Shown here one piece after another: positions 1 through 13,529 of a DNA stretch of 64,000 nucleotides. A program made the translations under genes and the position numbers. Below the pieces are notes generated by a model that was given only the letters and a program-made list of their open reading frames with translations, was not told the origin of the DNA and did no database searches. Origin of the DNA: Devriesea agamarum (GTDB taxonomy: Bacteria > Actinomycetota > Actinomycetes > Actinomycetales > Dermabacteraceae); contig NZ_LN849456.1 of assembly GCF_900070355.1 (NCBI RefSeq), forward strand, positions 186,001-250,000. The letters are read 5' to 3'. Numbering within the stretch: position 1 is the stretch's first letter; each line of letters starts with the position of its first letter.

Positions 1-3
1 GGC

Positions 4-702
4 ATGATGCGTGCGGACATGGATAAACGGCCTTTCGATGTTGCCCGGATGTTTGACCAGGTGGCATCCCGATACGACCTCTTGAACGACGTTTTAGCTG
101 TCGGGCAAGTCAGGAGATGGCGTCGGAGCATGGTGCAAGCATTGGCTTTGCCTGCTGGCGCCCGGGTGTTGGATCTGGCGGCTGGGACGGGAACCTCAAC
201 GGCTGCTCTGCGTGCTGCTGGGTTTGACGCGGTGGCTGCAGATTTTTCTCCCGGAATGATTAAAGAGGGGCGGCGTCGCAACCCCGGCATCGAATTTGTT
301 CAGGCCGACGCCACGGCTCTCCCGTTCGAGGATGCGAGTTTTGATGCGGTCACCATCAGTTTTGGCTTGCGCAATGTGGTGCGTCCGCGCGCGGCCCTCG
401 CGGAGATGGCCCGGGTAGTCCGCCCCGGAGGTCCAGTGCTGATCTGTGAATTCTCAACTCCGACCTGGCGACCGTGGCGCACTGTCTATTTCGAGTACCT
501 GGTTCGGGCCATGCCTAAGGTGGCCCGCTTGGTTTCGTCGAATCCGGCTGCTTACGACTACTTGGCAGAGTCGATCATGTCGTGGCCAAATCAAGCCGAA
601 CTGCGGGAGTGGATGCTTGAGGCTGGGTTGCAGCGGTGCCAATACCGGAACTTGAGCGGCGGCATTGTTGCCCTTCACCGGGGCTATGTAGGGGTTATGT
701 AG
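4..702 (+). CDS. menG: Demethylmenaquinone methyltransferase (MenG/UbiE)
   Basis: SAM-dependent C-methyltransferase that converts demethylmenaquinol to menaquinol, the respiratory quinone of actinobacteria. The 232-residue protein has the usual family length. Class I SAM motif [10 protein letters not shown] is at about 55-64, the acidic [11 protein letters not shown] segment at 100-110 and the UbiE-type GLRNV stretch at 121-125. The N-terminus ([19 protein letters not shown]) matches the family start, so ATG at 4 or 7 is credible. Bases 1-3 are all that is seen upstream, so promoter and upstream neighbour are outside the window. An rRNA operon follows after about 520 bp. The family is clear; menaquinone rather than ubiquinone is inferred from the actinobacterial context. 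Confidence 0.95.
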   Translation: MMRADMDKRPFDVARMFDQVASRYDLLNDVLAVGQVRRWRRSMVQALALPAGARVLDLAAGTGTSTAALRAAGFDAVAADFSPGMIKEGRRRNPGIEFVQADATALPFEDASFDAVTISFGLRNVVRPRAALAEMARVVRPGGPVLICEFSTPTWRPWRTVYFEYLVRAMPKVARLVSSNPAAYDYLAESIMSWPNQAELREWMLEAGLQRCQYRNLSGGIVALHRGYVGVM

Positions 703-863
703 CGAGGTCTTTTGAGAAGGAGGCTCTCTCAGCGGGTTCCAATGCCTGGCGCCAGCGAGGATGCTCTCGGAATTTCCGCAGGTCAAAGGAGGTTTCGGAG
801 CGTTAACAGTCCCACTGGAGAGCCCCTGTGGCCCAGAACACGCTTGAAAAACCTGCTTTCGGC

Positions 864-892
864 TTGACGGGGCCCAGGGATCCCCGTAGATT
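864..892 (+). promoter_or_regulatory. rrn promoter P1 (distal)
   Basis: TTGACG at 864-869 and TAGATT at 887-892 are separated by exactly 17 bases, a strong housekeeping-sigma arrangement. The spacer contains an inverted repeat, CGGGG (868-872) and CCCCG (882-886), that partly overlaps the -35 box. It lies about 335 bp upstream of mature 16S. Assignment is by pattern only. Confidence 0.6.
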
Positions 893-1015
893 TATTCCTC
901 GTGCCCGGCCAAACGGTGAGGGAGCGACGAGAGGAATCTCGGCGTGACCTGCTGAAAGGCGTAACGGACGCATAGGATTCCTCGAAGAGCGAGATGCGGA
1001 TCACACCGGATCGAG

Positions 1016-1044
1016 TTGACAAGAGAGATTCGACAGCGTAAGTT
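1016..1044 (+). promoter_or_regulatory. rrn promoter P2 (proximal)
   Basis: A consensus -35 TTGACA (1016-1021) is followed after 17 bases by TAAGTT (1039-1044), a -10 form common at actinobacterial rRNA promoters. Transcription would start near 1051, leaving a leader of about 175 bases before mature 16S. Together with P1 it gives the tandem promoter layout usual for rRNA operons. Confidence 0.75.
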
Positions 1045-1100
1045 ATAAGGGTTGCCTCGGACGGAAGAACGGGAAACCGAACGGAAGTTTGAGTGCGCGT

Positions 1101-1129
1101 GTTGTTTGAGATCTCAATAGTGTGCTTGT
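1101..1129 (+). promoter_or_regulatory. rRNA leader antitermination element (boxA-like)
   Basis: The stretch GTTGTTTGAGATCTCAATAG holds the 12-bp palindrome TTGAGATCTCAA (1106-1117). A near copy (GTTGTTTGAGAACTACATAG) occurs in the 16S-23S spacer at 3029-3048. Conserved elements of this kind precede both large rRNAs in actinobacteria and are taken to load the Nus antitermination complex and to help pre-rRNA folding. Function is inferred from position and duplication. Confidence 0.55.
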
Positions 1130-1226
1130 TTGTTGATGCCGAATATTTTTGTTGGTAGTCAACATCATTTTTTAATGGACAGCTAGATGCTAGTTGTTTG
1201 TTGTCTGCCGGGATTGTTTTCATTTT

Positions 1227-6170
<4,944 letters not shown>

Positions 6171-6282
6171 TTTTCTTGGTGTTGTGTGGTTGTTGTGTGT
6201 TCGCGTCTGCTGTGTGGTTCTTGGATTGCACTTCCTGGTTGCTGGCCTGTGGGTTGGTGGTGGGGTGTGGTTGTGTATAGTG

Positions 6283-6402
6283 TTACGGCGGTCATAGCGT
6301 TGGGGAAACGCCCGGTTCCATTCCGAACCCGGTAGCTAAGCCTGATTGCGCCGATGGTACTGCACTCGGGAGGGTGTGGGAGAGTAGGTAGCCGCCGGAC
6401 TT
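6283..6402 (+). rRNA. rrf: 5S ribosomal RNA
   Basis: About 120 nt starting TTACGGCGGTCATAGCG and closing with GCCGCCGGAC, so the two ends form the terminal helix. The internal CATTCCGAACCCGG loop B/C segment and AAGCC are typical. It follows 23S by 112 bp, completing the order 16S-23S-5S. End positions are approximate. Confidence 0.95.
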
Positions 6403-6559
6403 CTTTTTTGGGGAGGGGTGTGGGGTGTGGGATCCTGGAGAGGGTTTTGTGCTTCATGCTCCTTTTCTTTTTGTGTGGGGTGTGGGGGTGGAGACACCCT
6501 CACACACCGGCCTAAAAGCCACAAGTGTGCTGTTTCAACGCGAGCTCTCTGGTAATCGA

Positions 6560-6590
6560 CCGCATCTCATGATCTGAGGTGCGGTTTTTT
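6560..6590 (+). terminator. Rho-independent terminator of the rrn operon
   Basis: A 10-bp stem, CCGCATCTCA (6560-6569) with TGAGGTGCGG (6575-6584), has a TGATC loop and is followed directly by six T (6585-6590). One G-T wobble is the only imperfection. A second, G-rich hairpin without a T tract lies just before it (6479-6490 with 6495-6508) and may help processing. Confidence 0.85.
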
Positions 6591-7272
6591 ATTGCTTTAC
6601 ATCGAATAGGGGTGGGCGCTGTCGCTCCAGTAGCCCTATTTCCTGCAGACACAATACGCACGGCGCAAAGCTAGATGTGAATATCTGAAAATAGGTCTAA
6701 ATAGCCGCAGAGCAACGATCTCTACACGGTTAGGCCAATTACACCTTCACATCAATCCTGCGTGATCGACCTCGCTCGGACTATACGTCGTCCTCCAGTT
6801 TTCCCGTAATCGCACAGTACGTTCTCTTCGGTCTCGATAGTGCGTCCACTTGGGTCGCGATAGTGCATCCAGGTCAGCCTCGATTGAGCCCAGGCTCCGG
6901 TGGTTCGGTACCGCGTCAAACAATGGCACCCAGCACCCAGCACCCAGCACCCAGCACCCAGTACCCAGCACCCAGGACTCAGGACATAGCGCACGGCATA
7001 TAGCGATCTGCCGCACGTCGACGCACAGGCGTCAGATCGCGATGCGCAGGTAGCCGCGCTCGACTCGATCATCCATCTCTATTCGCGCTCGGTTCCCTAG
7101 GTGTTGCCTAGAACACCCCAAAGATGTCCTCGCGTGGCCCACATCGCGCCCTCAAGGTGAATGCTGTCACCAAACCGCCGCGAAGGTGCTAGGGGCATCC
7201 CCACATGGCTTAGCGTTGAACTAAAGACTCGAATAGCGAAAAGGTTGGCCAGTAGGCCACGGGGGAGGACAC
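6591..7272. other. Non-coding stretch between rrn and the TPR-protein operon
   Basis: About 680 bp with no convincing gene on either strand. Small open frames on both strands run through a heptamer repeat and have no family resemblance. It contains the CACCCAG array at 6927-6982, a 14-bp imperfect direct repeat (CGATAGTGCGTCCA near 6835 and CGATAGTGCATCCA near 6858), and the ribosome binding site of the next gene at 7261-7268. I see no clear promoter, although one must lie here. Confidence 0.6.
6927..6982. repeat. Heptamer tandem repeat (CACCCAG)n
   Basis: Eight head-to-tail 7-bp units: five exact CACCCAG copies (6927-6961), TACCCAG, another exact copy (6969-6975) and a degenerate GACTCAG. 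The period is strict. On the other strand this reads CTGGGTG repeats. It lies outside any supported gene and could vary in copy number by slippage. Confidence 0.95.
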
Positions 7273-10200
7273 GTGACGTACGACCACGACGCAGCCGCGT
7301 CGAAAGGCCAAGGCGACCTTGGGTCGAGACACCCTCAACGATCAGGAAAACCCTATCGGAATAACGACCGCGACGGTTGGCGAGCGGGTGATCAAAAACG
7401 CGGCGGACGTGATGACTACCGCGGTCGTAAAGGATCGTTTGCGGGTGAAGAATCAAAGGAGCGCCGCACCTGGTCCAGCCGTGATGAACGAGGCCAAGGC
7501 AATCGGGACCGTCGATATTCCGACCCTGGAAACAGGAATGAAGGGCGTTCATCGGATCGAAATGATCGCGGTTATGGCCGGGACCAGCGGGGATCATATC
7601 GCGGAGATTCCTCATACGACCGCCGCAGTGGTTCGTACGACCGTCGAGGACGTTCGGGGGAGCGGGGAACCCAGCACAATAACCGGTTCGGGAATTCCAG
7701 GTATGGGGCAGATGATGGCCCCAAAAACGAATCCCGTAACCACAACTGGGCCAATGATCGCCGAGACTCATCATCGCGTTCAGACTCTAGCTATCGTCGC
7801 GATGACCGTCGCTACTCGGGCGAGAAACGAGACTTTGAACAGTCTCGCGGCGATCGGAACCAAAATACGTACCGGAATGATCGCGGTGAGCGCACAGAAC
7901 GGTATGGACGTTCTGAACGAACCCGCGGTGAGGGGCATGGTTTCGCACGGGGTTGGAATCATGACTCGTCGCAGAGCCCCCGATCTCATCGTGATGTGAA
8001 TAACGAACGAGGGGATCGACGAGGCTCCTGGCGAGACTCGGATCGACAGAACGGTCGTTCTTTCCGTGCCGGGAAAACTCGCGACTTCGCTAAAGACTCC
8101 CGAAGTGGGGAATATCGAGACCGCCAATGGGGTCGTGATGACTCGCGCCCACAGAATCGATACGGCAGCAAAAACGACCGTCGTTTTAGCGGCGAAGATC
8201 GTCCGCGGTATGGCGGACGTGAATGGGATCGCCCGTACGGTGATCGGCGCGAGCGGTCCGGCTACGGTGATCGTGGCCGCCAGGAGGATCGCTCAAAGCG
8301 ACAAGATCGTGATAATCGGTATGGCCAGCGTTCTGATGATGACCGGTCGCGAGGAGGATTCCGTGACCGTGAGACAGGGCGCACCTGGACTAAAGGCTCC
8401 CAGCAGAACTCTCCCGGACCTCGTTCCTTTGATGCCCGTCAAACCCGTCCAGATGGGGCCCGGGACTGGGAAAAGCGGTCTCGTGATGATCGGGCCGCAA
8501 GGCGCGACAACCGGACGGCAACTCCGGACCGAGCAGCGCATCAAGATCACGATAAAGCGCCGTACGAGAATGATCGGTTTTCGTCGAAAGATCAGCGTTT
8601 CTCTGAGCGGCCTAATTCAGCTAGCAACTCCGACGAGGCGTATACCTCTGAAGAGTCACCTCAGGGAGCCGATAAGCCGGTTCAACGGGTCGATCAACCC
8701 GATAAAACCGCGCAGAATGAGAGCGCTGTCACCTCACCCTCGCAAAATGACGGGGCCACAAGTAGTTCCGAGGCATCCTCACCGGATGACACCCGACATG
8801 GCGATGACCGCGATGTGAAGCACTCTCAGGACGATCAGGAATCAAAATCTCGCGAGTTTAGACATGACTCACGAGAGCGCTGGTCGGATCGCTCGCGTGG
8901 AACGGCTCATCTGTCTCGAAGGCCTGATCACTCGCATGGATCTGATGGCGTCCGCGGATCGGATCGTCCATCTCGAGGGTCGGATTATTCGCATGACTCG
9001 GATCGCTCGCGTGGTTCAGGTTATTCGCGCGGTTCGGACCGCACCCAGAGATCGGACCGTCCCTGGGGATCGGGCCGCTCGCATGGCAGAGACGACCAGG
9101 ACGGTCGTGATCGGTACCGAGATCGAAGCGAAGATAACCGTCGAGGCCGATTCCGCGATGACTCCTCGCAGAGCAGGCCGGGTCAGCGACGTCGGATGGC
9201 ACGTCCGGATGAACCACTTGTTGATGAGGCGATTACCGGTCGGGAGCTCGACGGTGTTATCCGCGGCGAGCTGAGGGCATTGAGCAAAGAAACCTCGGAA
9301 CGGGTTAGTCGGCACCTGGTGGCGACCTCCATGTACCTTGCCGACGGCAAATTCGAGGAGGCTTTCCAGCATTCACAGTTTGCGACCCGTCTGGCGGGGC
9401 GCGTGGGCGCTGTGCGAGAAATGCATGGCATTGTCTGCTATCAACTGGGTGAATACAGCGCTGCGCTGAAAGAACTGCGCACCGCGGTTCGGATCACCGG
9501 ACGGCATGACCTCACCCCTATGATCGCGGACTGCGAGCGAGGTTTGGGGCGACCCGAACGCGCTTTAGACGTTGCGGCATCTGACGGCGCGGAAAAGCTG
9601 GATGCGGATGCCACGATCGAGCTGCTTGTCGTCGTGGCGGGAGCATATGCGGACATGGGTGACCTCGAAACAGCGTTGAAAACGCTTGAGGTGCCCGCGC
9701 TGCGCCATAAAGTCGATGGACAGTGGAAAGTGCGACTTTGGGTTGCCTACGCGAAATTATTGAAGGTCGCAGGTCGGCACGATGAAGCGCACAAATGGCT
9801 CACCCTCGCGGCTGATGCGGACACCGATGGGCTGACCGATGCCGCCGTCCAACTAGGCCGCCCTGCCCCCGAAATTCCGGATGTTCCGTGGCTGGACGAC
9901 GAGCGGATATCGGTCCTCGACGTCTACGAGGATGAACCGACGGAGGATGACTGCGCGGAAGACGAGGGTTTGGAGGACACCTCTTCCCACGCTGAAGCCT
10001 CGGAGGTCGACGAAACCCCAGAAGACTCGGCATCGGAAGACGAGCCTTCGCAGGTTGAGGCCACGGATAAGGCATCAGAAGATGTGTCTTTAGACGGTGA
10101 GACGCTGGAAGAAGAGGACATCACCGGACGCTCTTTGTCGGACGAGGATATGTCGGATGCCGAAATCTGTGACAAAGAGAACGCCTCAGACGGCGAGGTG

Positions 10201-10653
10201 ACGGACGCCCATACCCCCGACTACGTCGAAGCTGAAGAAAACGCTTCCGCTGATGAACCTCATCATCTCGATGAGGACGGATGCGGAGAGGCCGAGAAGG
10301 ACTTGTCGGATCAAGATGCGCCCGAAGCCGAAGCCGAAGCCGAAGCCAAAGTTGAGGCTGACGCCGAGGTCGAAGCTGCTGCTGAAGCCAAGGCCGAGGT
10401 ACATGCTGCCGTCGCCCGCGACGAGGTTGCCCCCGACGATATCTCTGAAGCCGCCGCTACAAAGTCCCAGGATGATGCGGCGGGTAGCTCAGATCACCAT
10501 GACATCATGAACGCGGACAACGGCCCTTCAGACGGTGATCACACGACCTCGCTACACAATCGTCACGACGTAGCCGATGGTCTGGAAGCAGCCCAGGAGC
10601 CCCCTAGCCCCGGTCCTCAGGCCGTGCAACAGCGCAAGGAGATGGATGCATGA
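7273..10653 (+). CDS. Giant disordered TPR-like protein, Arg/Asp/Ser/Gly-rich
   Basis: Function unknown. The 1126-residue protein has three parts. Residues 1 to about 645 are low complexity, dominated by R, D, S, G, Y, N and Q with many RGS, YDRR and DRSRGS-type motifs; about 425-525 is richer in S/E/D/P/Q. Residues 650-875 form the only folded part, all-helical with TPR-like pairs (motifs ITGRELDGVIRGELRAL, ADCERGLGRPERALDVA). Residues 876-1126 are strongly acidic and end in A/E repeats (about 1017-1046). From memory, Micrococcales carry a shorter homologue (RD-rich N-terminus plus this helical domain) upstream of HAD phosphatase and tlyA. The start is GTG with a strong GGGGGAGG site at 7261-7268. 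It overlaps the next gene by ATGA. Long open frames in other frames here follow from the biased codon pattern. RNA or ribosome association is my inference. Confidence 0.85.
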   Translation: MTYDHDAAASKGQGDLGSRHPQRSGKPYRNNDRDGWRAGDQKRGGRDDYRGRKGSFAGEESKERRTWSSRDERGQGNRDRRYSDPGNRNEGRSSDRNDRGYGRDQRGSYRGDSSYDRRSGSYDRRGRSGERGTQHNNRFGNSRYGADDGPKNESRNHNWANDRRDSSSRSDSSYRRDDRRYSGEKRDFEQSRGDRNQNTYRNDRGERTERYGRSERTRGEGHGFARGWNHDSSQSPRSHRDVNNERGDRRGSWRDSDRQNGRSFRAGKTRDFAKDSRSGEYRDRQWGRDDSRPQNRYGSKNDRRFSGEDRPRYGGREWDRPYGDRRERSGYGDRGRQEDRSKRQDRDNRYGQRSDDDRSRGGFRDRETGRTWTKGSQQNSPGPRSFDARQTRPDGARDWEKRSRDDRAARRDNRTATPDRAAHQDHDKAPYENDRFSSKDQRFSERPNSASNSDEAYTSEESPQGADKPVQRVDQPDKTAQNESAVTSPSQNDGATSSSEASSPDDTRHGDDRDVKHSQDDQESKSREFRHDSRERWSDRSRGTAHLSRRPDHSHGSDGVRGSDRPSRGSDYSHDSDRSRGSGYSRGSDRTQRSDRPWGSGRSHGRDDQDGRDRYRDRSEDNRRGRFRDDSSQSRPGQRRRMARPDEPLVDEAITGRELDGVIRGELRALSKETSERVSRHLVATSMYLADGKFEEAFQHSQFATRLAGRVGAVREMHGIVCYQLGEYSAALKELRTAVRITGRHDLTPMIADCERGLGRPERALDVAASDGAEKLDADATIELLVVVAGAYADMGDLETALKTLEVPALRHKVDGQWKVRLWVAYAKLLKVAGRHDEAHKWLTLAADADTDGLTDAAVQLGRPAPEIPDVPWLDDERISVLDVYEDEPTEDDCAEDEGLEDTSSHAEASEVDETPEDSASEDEPSQVEATDKASEDVSLDGETLEEEDITGRSLSDEDMSDAEICDKENASDGEVTDAHTPDYVEAEENASADEPHHLDEDGCGEAEKDLSDQDAPEAEAEAEAKVEADAEVEAAAEAKAEVHAAVARDEVAPDDISEAAATKSQDDAAGSSDHHDIMNADNGPSDGDHTTSLHNRHDVADGLEAAQEPPSPGPQAVQQRKEMDA

Positions 10654-11705
10654 AAGCTCAGTCGCTCCCGATCCTTACGGAATACGACGCCCTGCTCCTG
10701 GACCTCGACGGATGCGTGATGCATGGATCGCGGCCCATCGACGGCGCAGCGAGCGGAGTTGCTAAAGCCCGAGAGGCTGGCCGACACATTGCATTCGTCA
10801 CAAACAATGCCTCTCGCACCCCTGATCAGGTAATCGCCCACCTAGAAACGGTTGGCGTGATCGGTACCCCTGATGAAGTGACCTCCTCGCCACAGGTTGC
10901 CGTTCACATTTTGCGTGAACAGCACGGCGACGGGGCGCGAGTGCTGGTGATCGGTGGTGACTCGCTCGCTAGCGAACTGTCCGCTGCCGGACTGGTTCCC
11001 GTGCGCAGTGCCGATGAGCAGCCGGTCGCGGTAGTGCAAGGCTGGTCCGCCGACGTCGATTGGGCGCAGCTTGCCGAAGGTGCCTACGCGATTGGGGCCG
11101 GAGCGTCCTATGTCGCTACCAACACCGACCTCACTTTGCCAACCGAACGGGGAATGGCGCCCGGTAATGGTTCCCTGGTGGCTGCGCTGCGAGCAGCCAC
11201 CGGTAAAGATCCGATTGTCGCGGGCAAGCCGCAACCTGAGATTTTCCGGGTGGCGGCCTCACGATGCGGCGCCCGTTCACCGCTGATCGTCGGGGACCGA
11301 CTCGACACCGATATTGAGGGTGGCCAGCGGGCAGACATGGATTCTGCCCTAACGCTCACCGGGGTATCGACCATTCTCGACGCCTTATATGCCCTGCCTA
11401 TTCAACGGCCTACCCACCTCATCCAAACCCTCGATGAGCTGCATACCGCGATTCCGCGCCCGGTGGTCACGGAGAATAGGGCGGTGTGCGGAGCCGCCTC
11501 AGCACTCCTCGTCGATGAGCACACCATTGAACTCAGTGGGGCCGATTTTTACCCAGCGCAGGGATCAGCTTCTGAACCGGTTCCGGGTATGTCAACTGCG
11601 CGTGCCACCCTCGCCTTAATTGCCAGCCAGTTCCCCCACCGTGCGTTTGTCGGTCGGCTCGTGGATGCCCAGGGGCGCGAGGTGACGGCTTTTCACGGAA
11701 ACTAG
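10650..11705 (+). CDS. HAD-IIA (NagD-like) phosphatase
   Basis: Haloacid dehalogenase superfamily hydrolase, subfamily IIA, probably cytoplasmic and acting on small phosphorylated metabolites (pNPPase/NagD type); the substrate cannot be read from sequence. Motif I is DLDG with D18 as predicted nucleophile and D20 as acid/base, motif II is VTNNAS (T51), and the late acidic motif VGDRLDTDIEGG holds the Mg-binding aspartates. The 351-residue protein carries about 90 residues after the HAD fold (from about 260), ending LVDAQGREVTAF, which is longer than NagD. The start overlaps the stop of the TPR gene (ATGA), so the two are translationally coupled. tlyA follows. Confidence 0.9.
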   Translation: MKAQSLPILTEYDALLLDLDGCVMHGSRPIDGAASGVAKAREAGRHIAFVTNNASRTPDQVIAHLETVGVIGTPDEVTSSPQVAVHILREQHGDGARVLVIGGDSLASELSAAGLVPVRSADEQPVAVVQGWSADVDWAQLAEGAYAIGAGASYVATNTDLTLPTERGMAPGNGSLVAALRAATGKDPIVAGKPQPEIFRVAASRCGARSPLIVGDRLDTDIEGGQRADMDSALTLTGVSTILDALYALPIQRPTHLIQTLDELHTAIPRPVVTENRAVCGAASALLVDEHTIELSGADFYPAQGSASEPVPGMSTARATLALIASQFPHRAFVGRLVDAQGREVTAFHGN

Positions 11706-11736
11706 GTGATCTTGACACCATGAGGTGGGATCGGGC

Positions 11737-12591
11737 ATGAGACTAGATAAAGCCCTCGCGGAGCAGGGCTATGCGCGGTCGCGCAGCCATGCCCAGCAGA
11801 TCCTTGCCGAAGGGCGGGTGCGGGTGGATGGAGCCGTCATCACTCGCGCAAGCACGAAGGTGGCACCTGGATCCGTGCTAGACGTGGTCGATGTTCCGGA
11901 CGGAATTGAGTACGCCTCTCGCGGCGCGCACAAGCTTCTTGGAGCACTCGAGCTGTTTCACGTCGATCCGTCGGGCCGCGTGTGCGCCGATGCTGGAGCC
12001 TCCACCGGAGGTTTCACTGATGTTCTCCTGCGGCGTGGAGCCCGGCGTATTCATGCTATCGACATAGGACACGATCAGCTCGATCCTAGGGTGCGCGCCG
12101 ATACTCGGGTCGTGGTGCACGACGGTATCAATATCCGGGGCCTTCACCAGGATTCGCTCGGAGAATTGGTGTCACTGGTGGTCGCCGACCTATCTTTCAT
12201 CTCATTGACGCTAGTACTTAAGCCGTTGACAAATCTCTGCGCACCCGGTGCAGATCTCCTCTTGATGGTCAAACCGCAATTTGAAGTGGGGCGGGAAAGC
12301 ATCGGTCGCACCGGTGTCGTCACAGATCCGCAACGGCAATGCGAAGCAGTCACCGCAGTGGTGCATGCAGCAGAGAGCGTTGGACTGCACATGCACGGCA
12401 TCGGAAGCAGCCCGCTTCCCGGGCAGGACGGGAACCGAGAGTTCTTTCTTCACCTCATCGAGCCCACTATGCACAGTGAAGCGGGTTACCCTCGAATGTC
12501 GGCTCGGTATGACATGATCACCGATGTGGTCTTCGGTCGGAGACCGGTTGACATCCTGGACGACGGGTTGAGAAGGGGAGAAGTGCGGTGA
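11737..12591 (+). CDS. tlyA: TlyA 2'-O-ribose rRNA methyltransferase
   Basis: SAM-dependent methyltransferase that modifies the ribose of a cytidine in helix 69 of 23S rRNA (C1920) and, in type II enzymes, also C1409 of 16S rRNA; loss gives capreomycin resistance in mycobacteria. An S4 RNA-binding domain (1-55) is followed by SRGAHKL (61-67) and the FtsJ-like SAM motif DAGASTGGFTD (85-95), then VADLSFISL and VKPQFEVG. I start at ATG 11737, which begins MRLDKALAEQGY like the family and has AGGTGGGA six bases upstream; a GTG at 11725 is in frame but adds no conserved residues. It overlaps nadK by GTGA. The local 16S copy has A at 1409, so only the 23S site is available on this operon. Confidence 0.95.
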   Translation: MRLDKALAEQGYARSRSHAQQILAEGRVRVDGAVITRASTKVAPGSVLDVVDVPDGIEYASRGAHKLLGALELFHVDPSGRVCADAGASTGGFTDVLLRRGARRIHAIDIGHDQLDPRVRADTRVVVHDGINIRGLHQDSLGELVSLVVADLSFISLTLVLKPLTNLCAPGADLLLMVKPQFEVGRESIGRTGVVTDPQRQCEAVTAVVHAAESVGLHMHGIGSSPLPGQDGNREFFLHLIEPTMHSEAGYPRMSARYDMITDVVFGRRPVDILDDGLRRGEVR

Positions 12592-13529
12592 GGCGTTTTC
12601 TGCTGTATGCCCACACGGGTCGGGAAGCCGCACTGCGGGCGATGGCGACGGTCGTCGCAGAAATGCAAGCCCGCCAGATCCAGCCCATTTTGATTGACAC
12701 CCAGGCTGACGATATTAGAGAAGCATGCTGTGGCTTACAGCTGTCCGGTCTGCGCGAAGCTCTTGAGGACGGCACCATCGACGTGGTGACCGCTCCCCAC
12801 GCCTCTGACCTCGTGGAGCTCGCGATTGTGCTCGGCGGGGACGGCACGATTTTGCGTGCGCTCGAAGTGGTGCGGCGTGCTGATATTCCCGTGCACGGCG
12901 TTAACCTCGGCCATGTCGGGTTCCTCGCCGAAAGCGAAGTGAAAGACCTCCGTGAGACTGTACGACGAATGATCGACGGAGCCTACGAAATCGAAACCCG
13001 CACCACCCTAGATGTGCAGGTGTTTGATCGTGGGGGGACTGTCAGGACGGAATGGGCGCTGAACGAGGCCGCGCTTGAAAAAGCTGACCGGCAAAAAATG
13101 GTCAGCGTCGTGCTCGAAATCGATGGCCGTCCCGTCAGCTCCTTTAACTGCGACGGTGTTTTACTGTCCACCTCTACCGGATCGACCGCGTACGCCTTCT
13201 CTGCCGGAGGGCCCGTGATCTGGCCGGATGTCGATGCGTTCGTTGTGGTTCCGTTGGCTGCACATGCGCTGTTTGCTCGACCCCTGGTGCTCGGCCGTTC
13301 CTCCCAGGCAGCCGTTGAGCTCACCGACGACAACACCACCGGTGCCATGCTCACCTTGGACGGGCGCCGAAGCATCCCCATCTGCAACGGCACCCGGGTC
13401 GAAACCAAGATTTCTGATGTGCCGGTACGCCTCGTCCGTCTAAGTCCTAAGCCATTTGCTGACCGCCTCGTGTCAAAGTTCAAACTGCCGGTAGCGGGTT
13501 GGCGAGGGCGGATCGCGGAGGGGACCTAA
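12588..13529 (+). CDS. nadK: NAD kinase
   Basis: Phosphorylates NAD to NADP using ATP or polyphosphate, in the cytoplasm. The 313-residue protein has the GGDGT motif at 83-87, NLGHVGFLAE at about 105-114 and the conserved STGSTAYAFSAGGP segment, all diagnostic for the family. The GTG start overlaps the tlyA stop (GTGA) and has GAAGGGGAG upstream. It shares a TAATG junction with recN, keeping the tlyA-nadK-recN order that is standard in actinobacteria. Confidence 0.97.
   Translation: MRRFLLYAHTGREAALRAMATVVAEMQARQIQPILIDTQADDIREACCGLQLSGLREALEDGTIDVVTAPHASDLVELAIVLGGDGTILRALEVVRRADIPVHGVNLGHVGFLAESEVKDLRETVRRMIDGAYEIETRTTLDVQVFDRGGTVRTEWALNEAALEKADRQKMVSVVLEIDGRPVSSFNCDGVLLSTSTGSTAYAFSAGGPVIWPDVDAFVVVPLAAHALFARPLVLGRSSQAAVELTDDNTTGAMLTLDGRRSIPICNGTRVETKISDVPVRLVRLSPKPFADRLVSKFKLPVAGWRGRIAEGT

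Noticed and set aside
6591-7272. CRISPR array or mobile-element remnant around the heptamer array
   Set aside because: Units are 7 bp without spacers, and no transposase fragment or terminal inverted repeats are visible.
7319-9274. Long open frames in the +2 frame of the large TPR gene (7319-7999, 8066-8818, 8864-9274) and antisense 7097-7774
   Set aside because: They exist because the CGN/GAY/AGC codon bias removes stops in other frames; no ribosome sites, no domain, and the main frame has the strong ribosome site and the conserved core.
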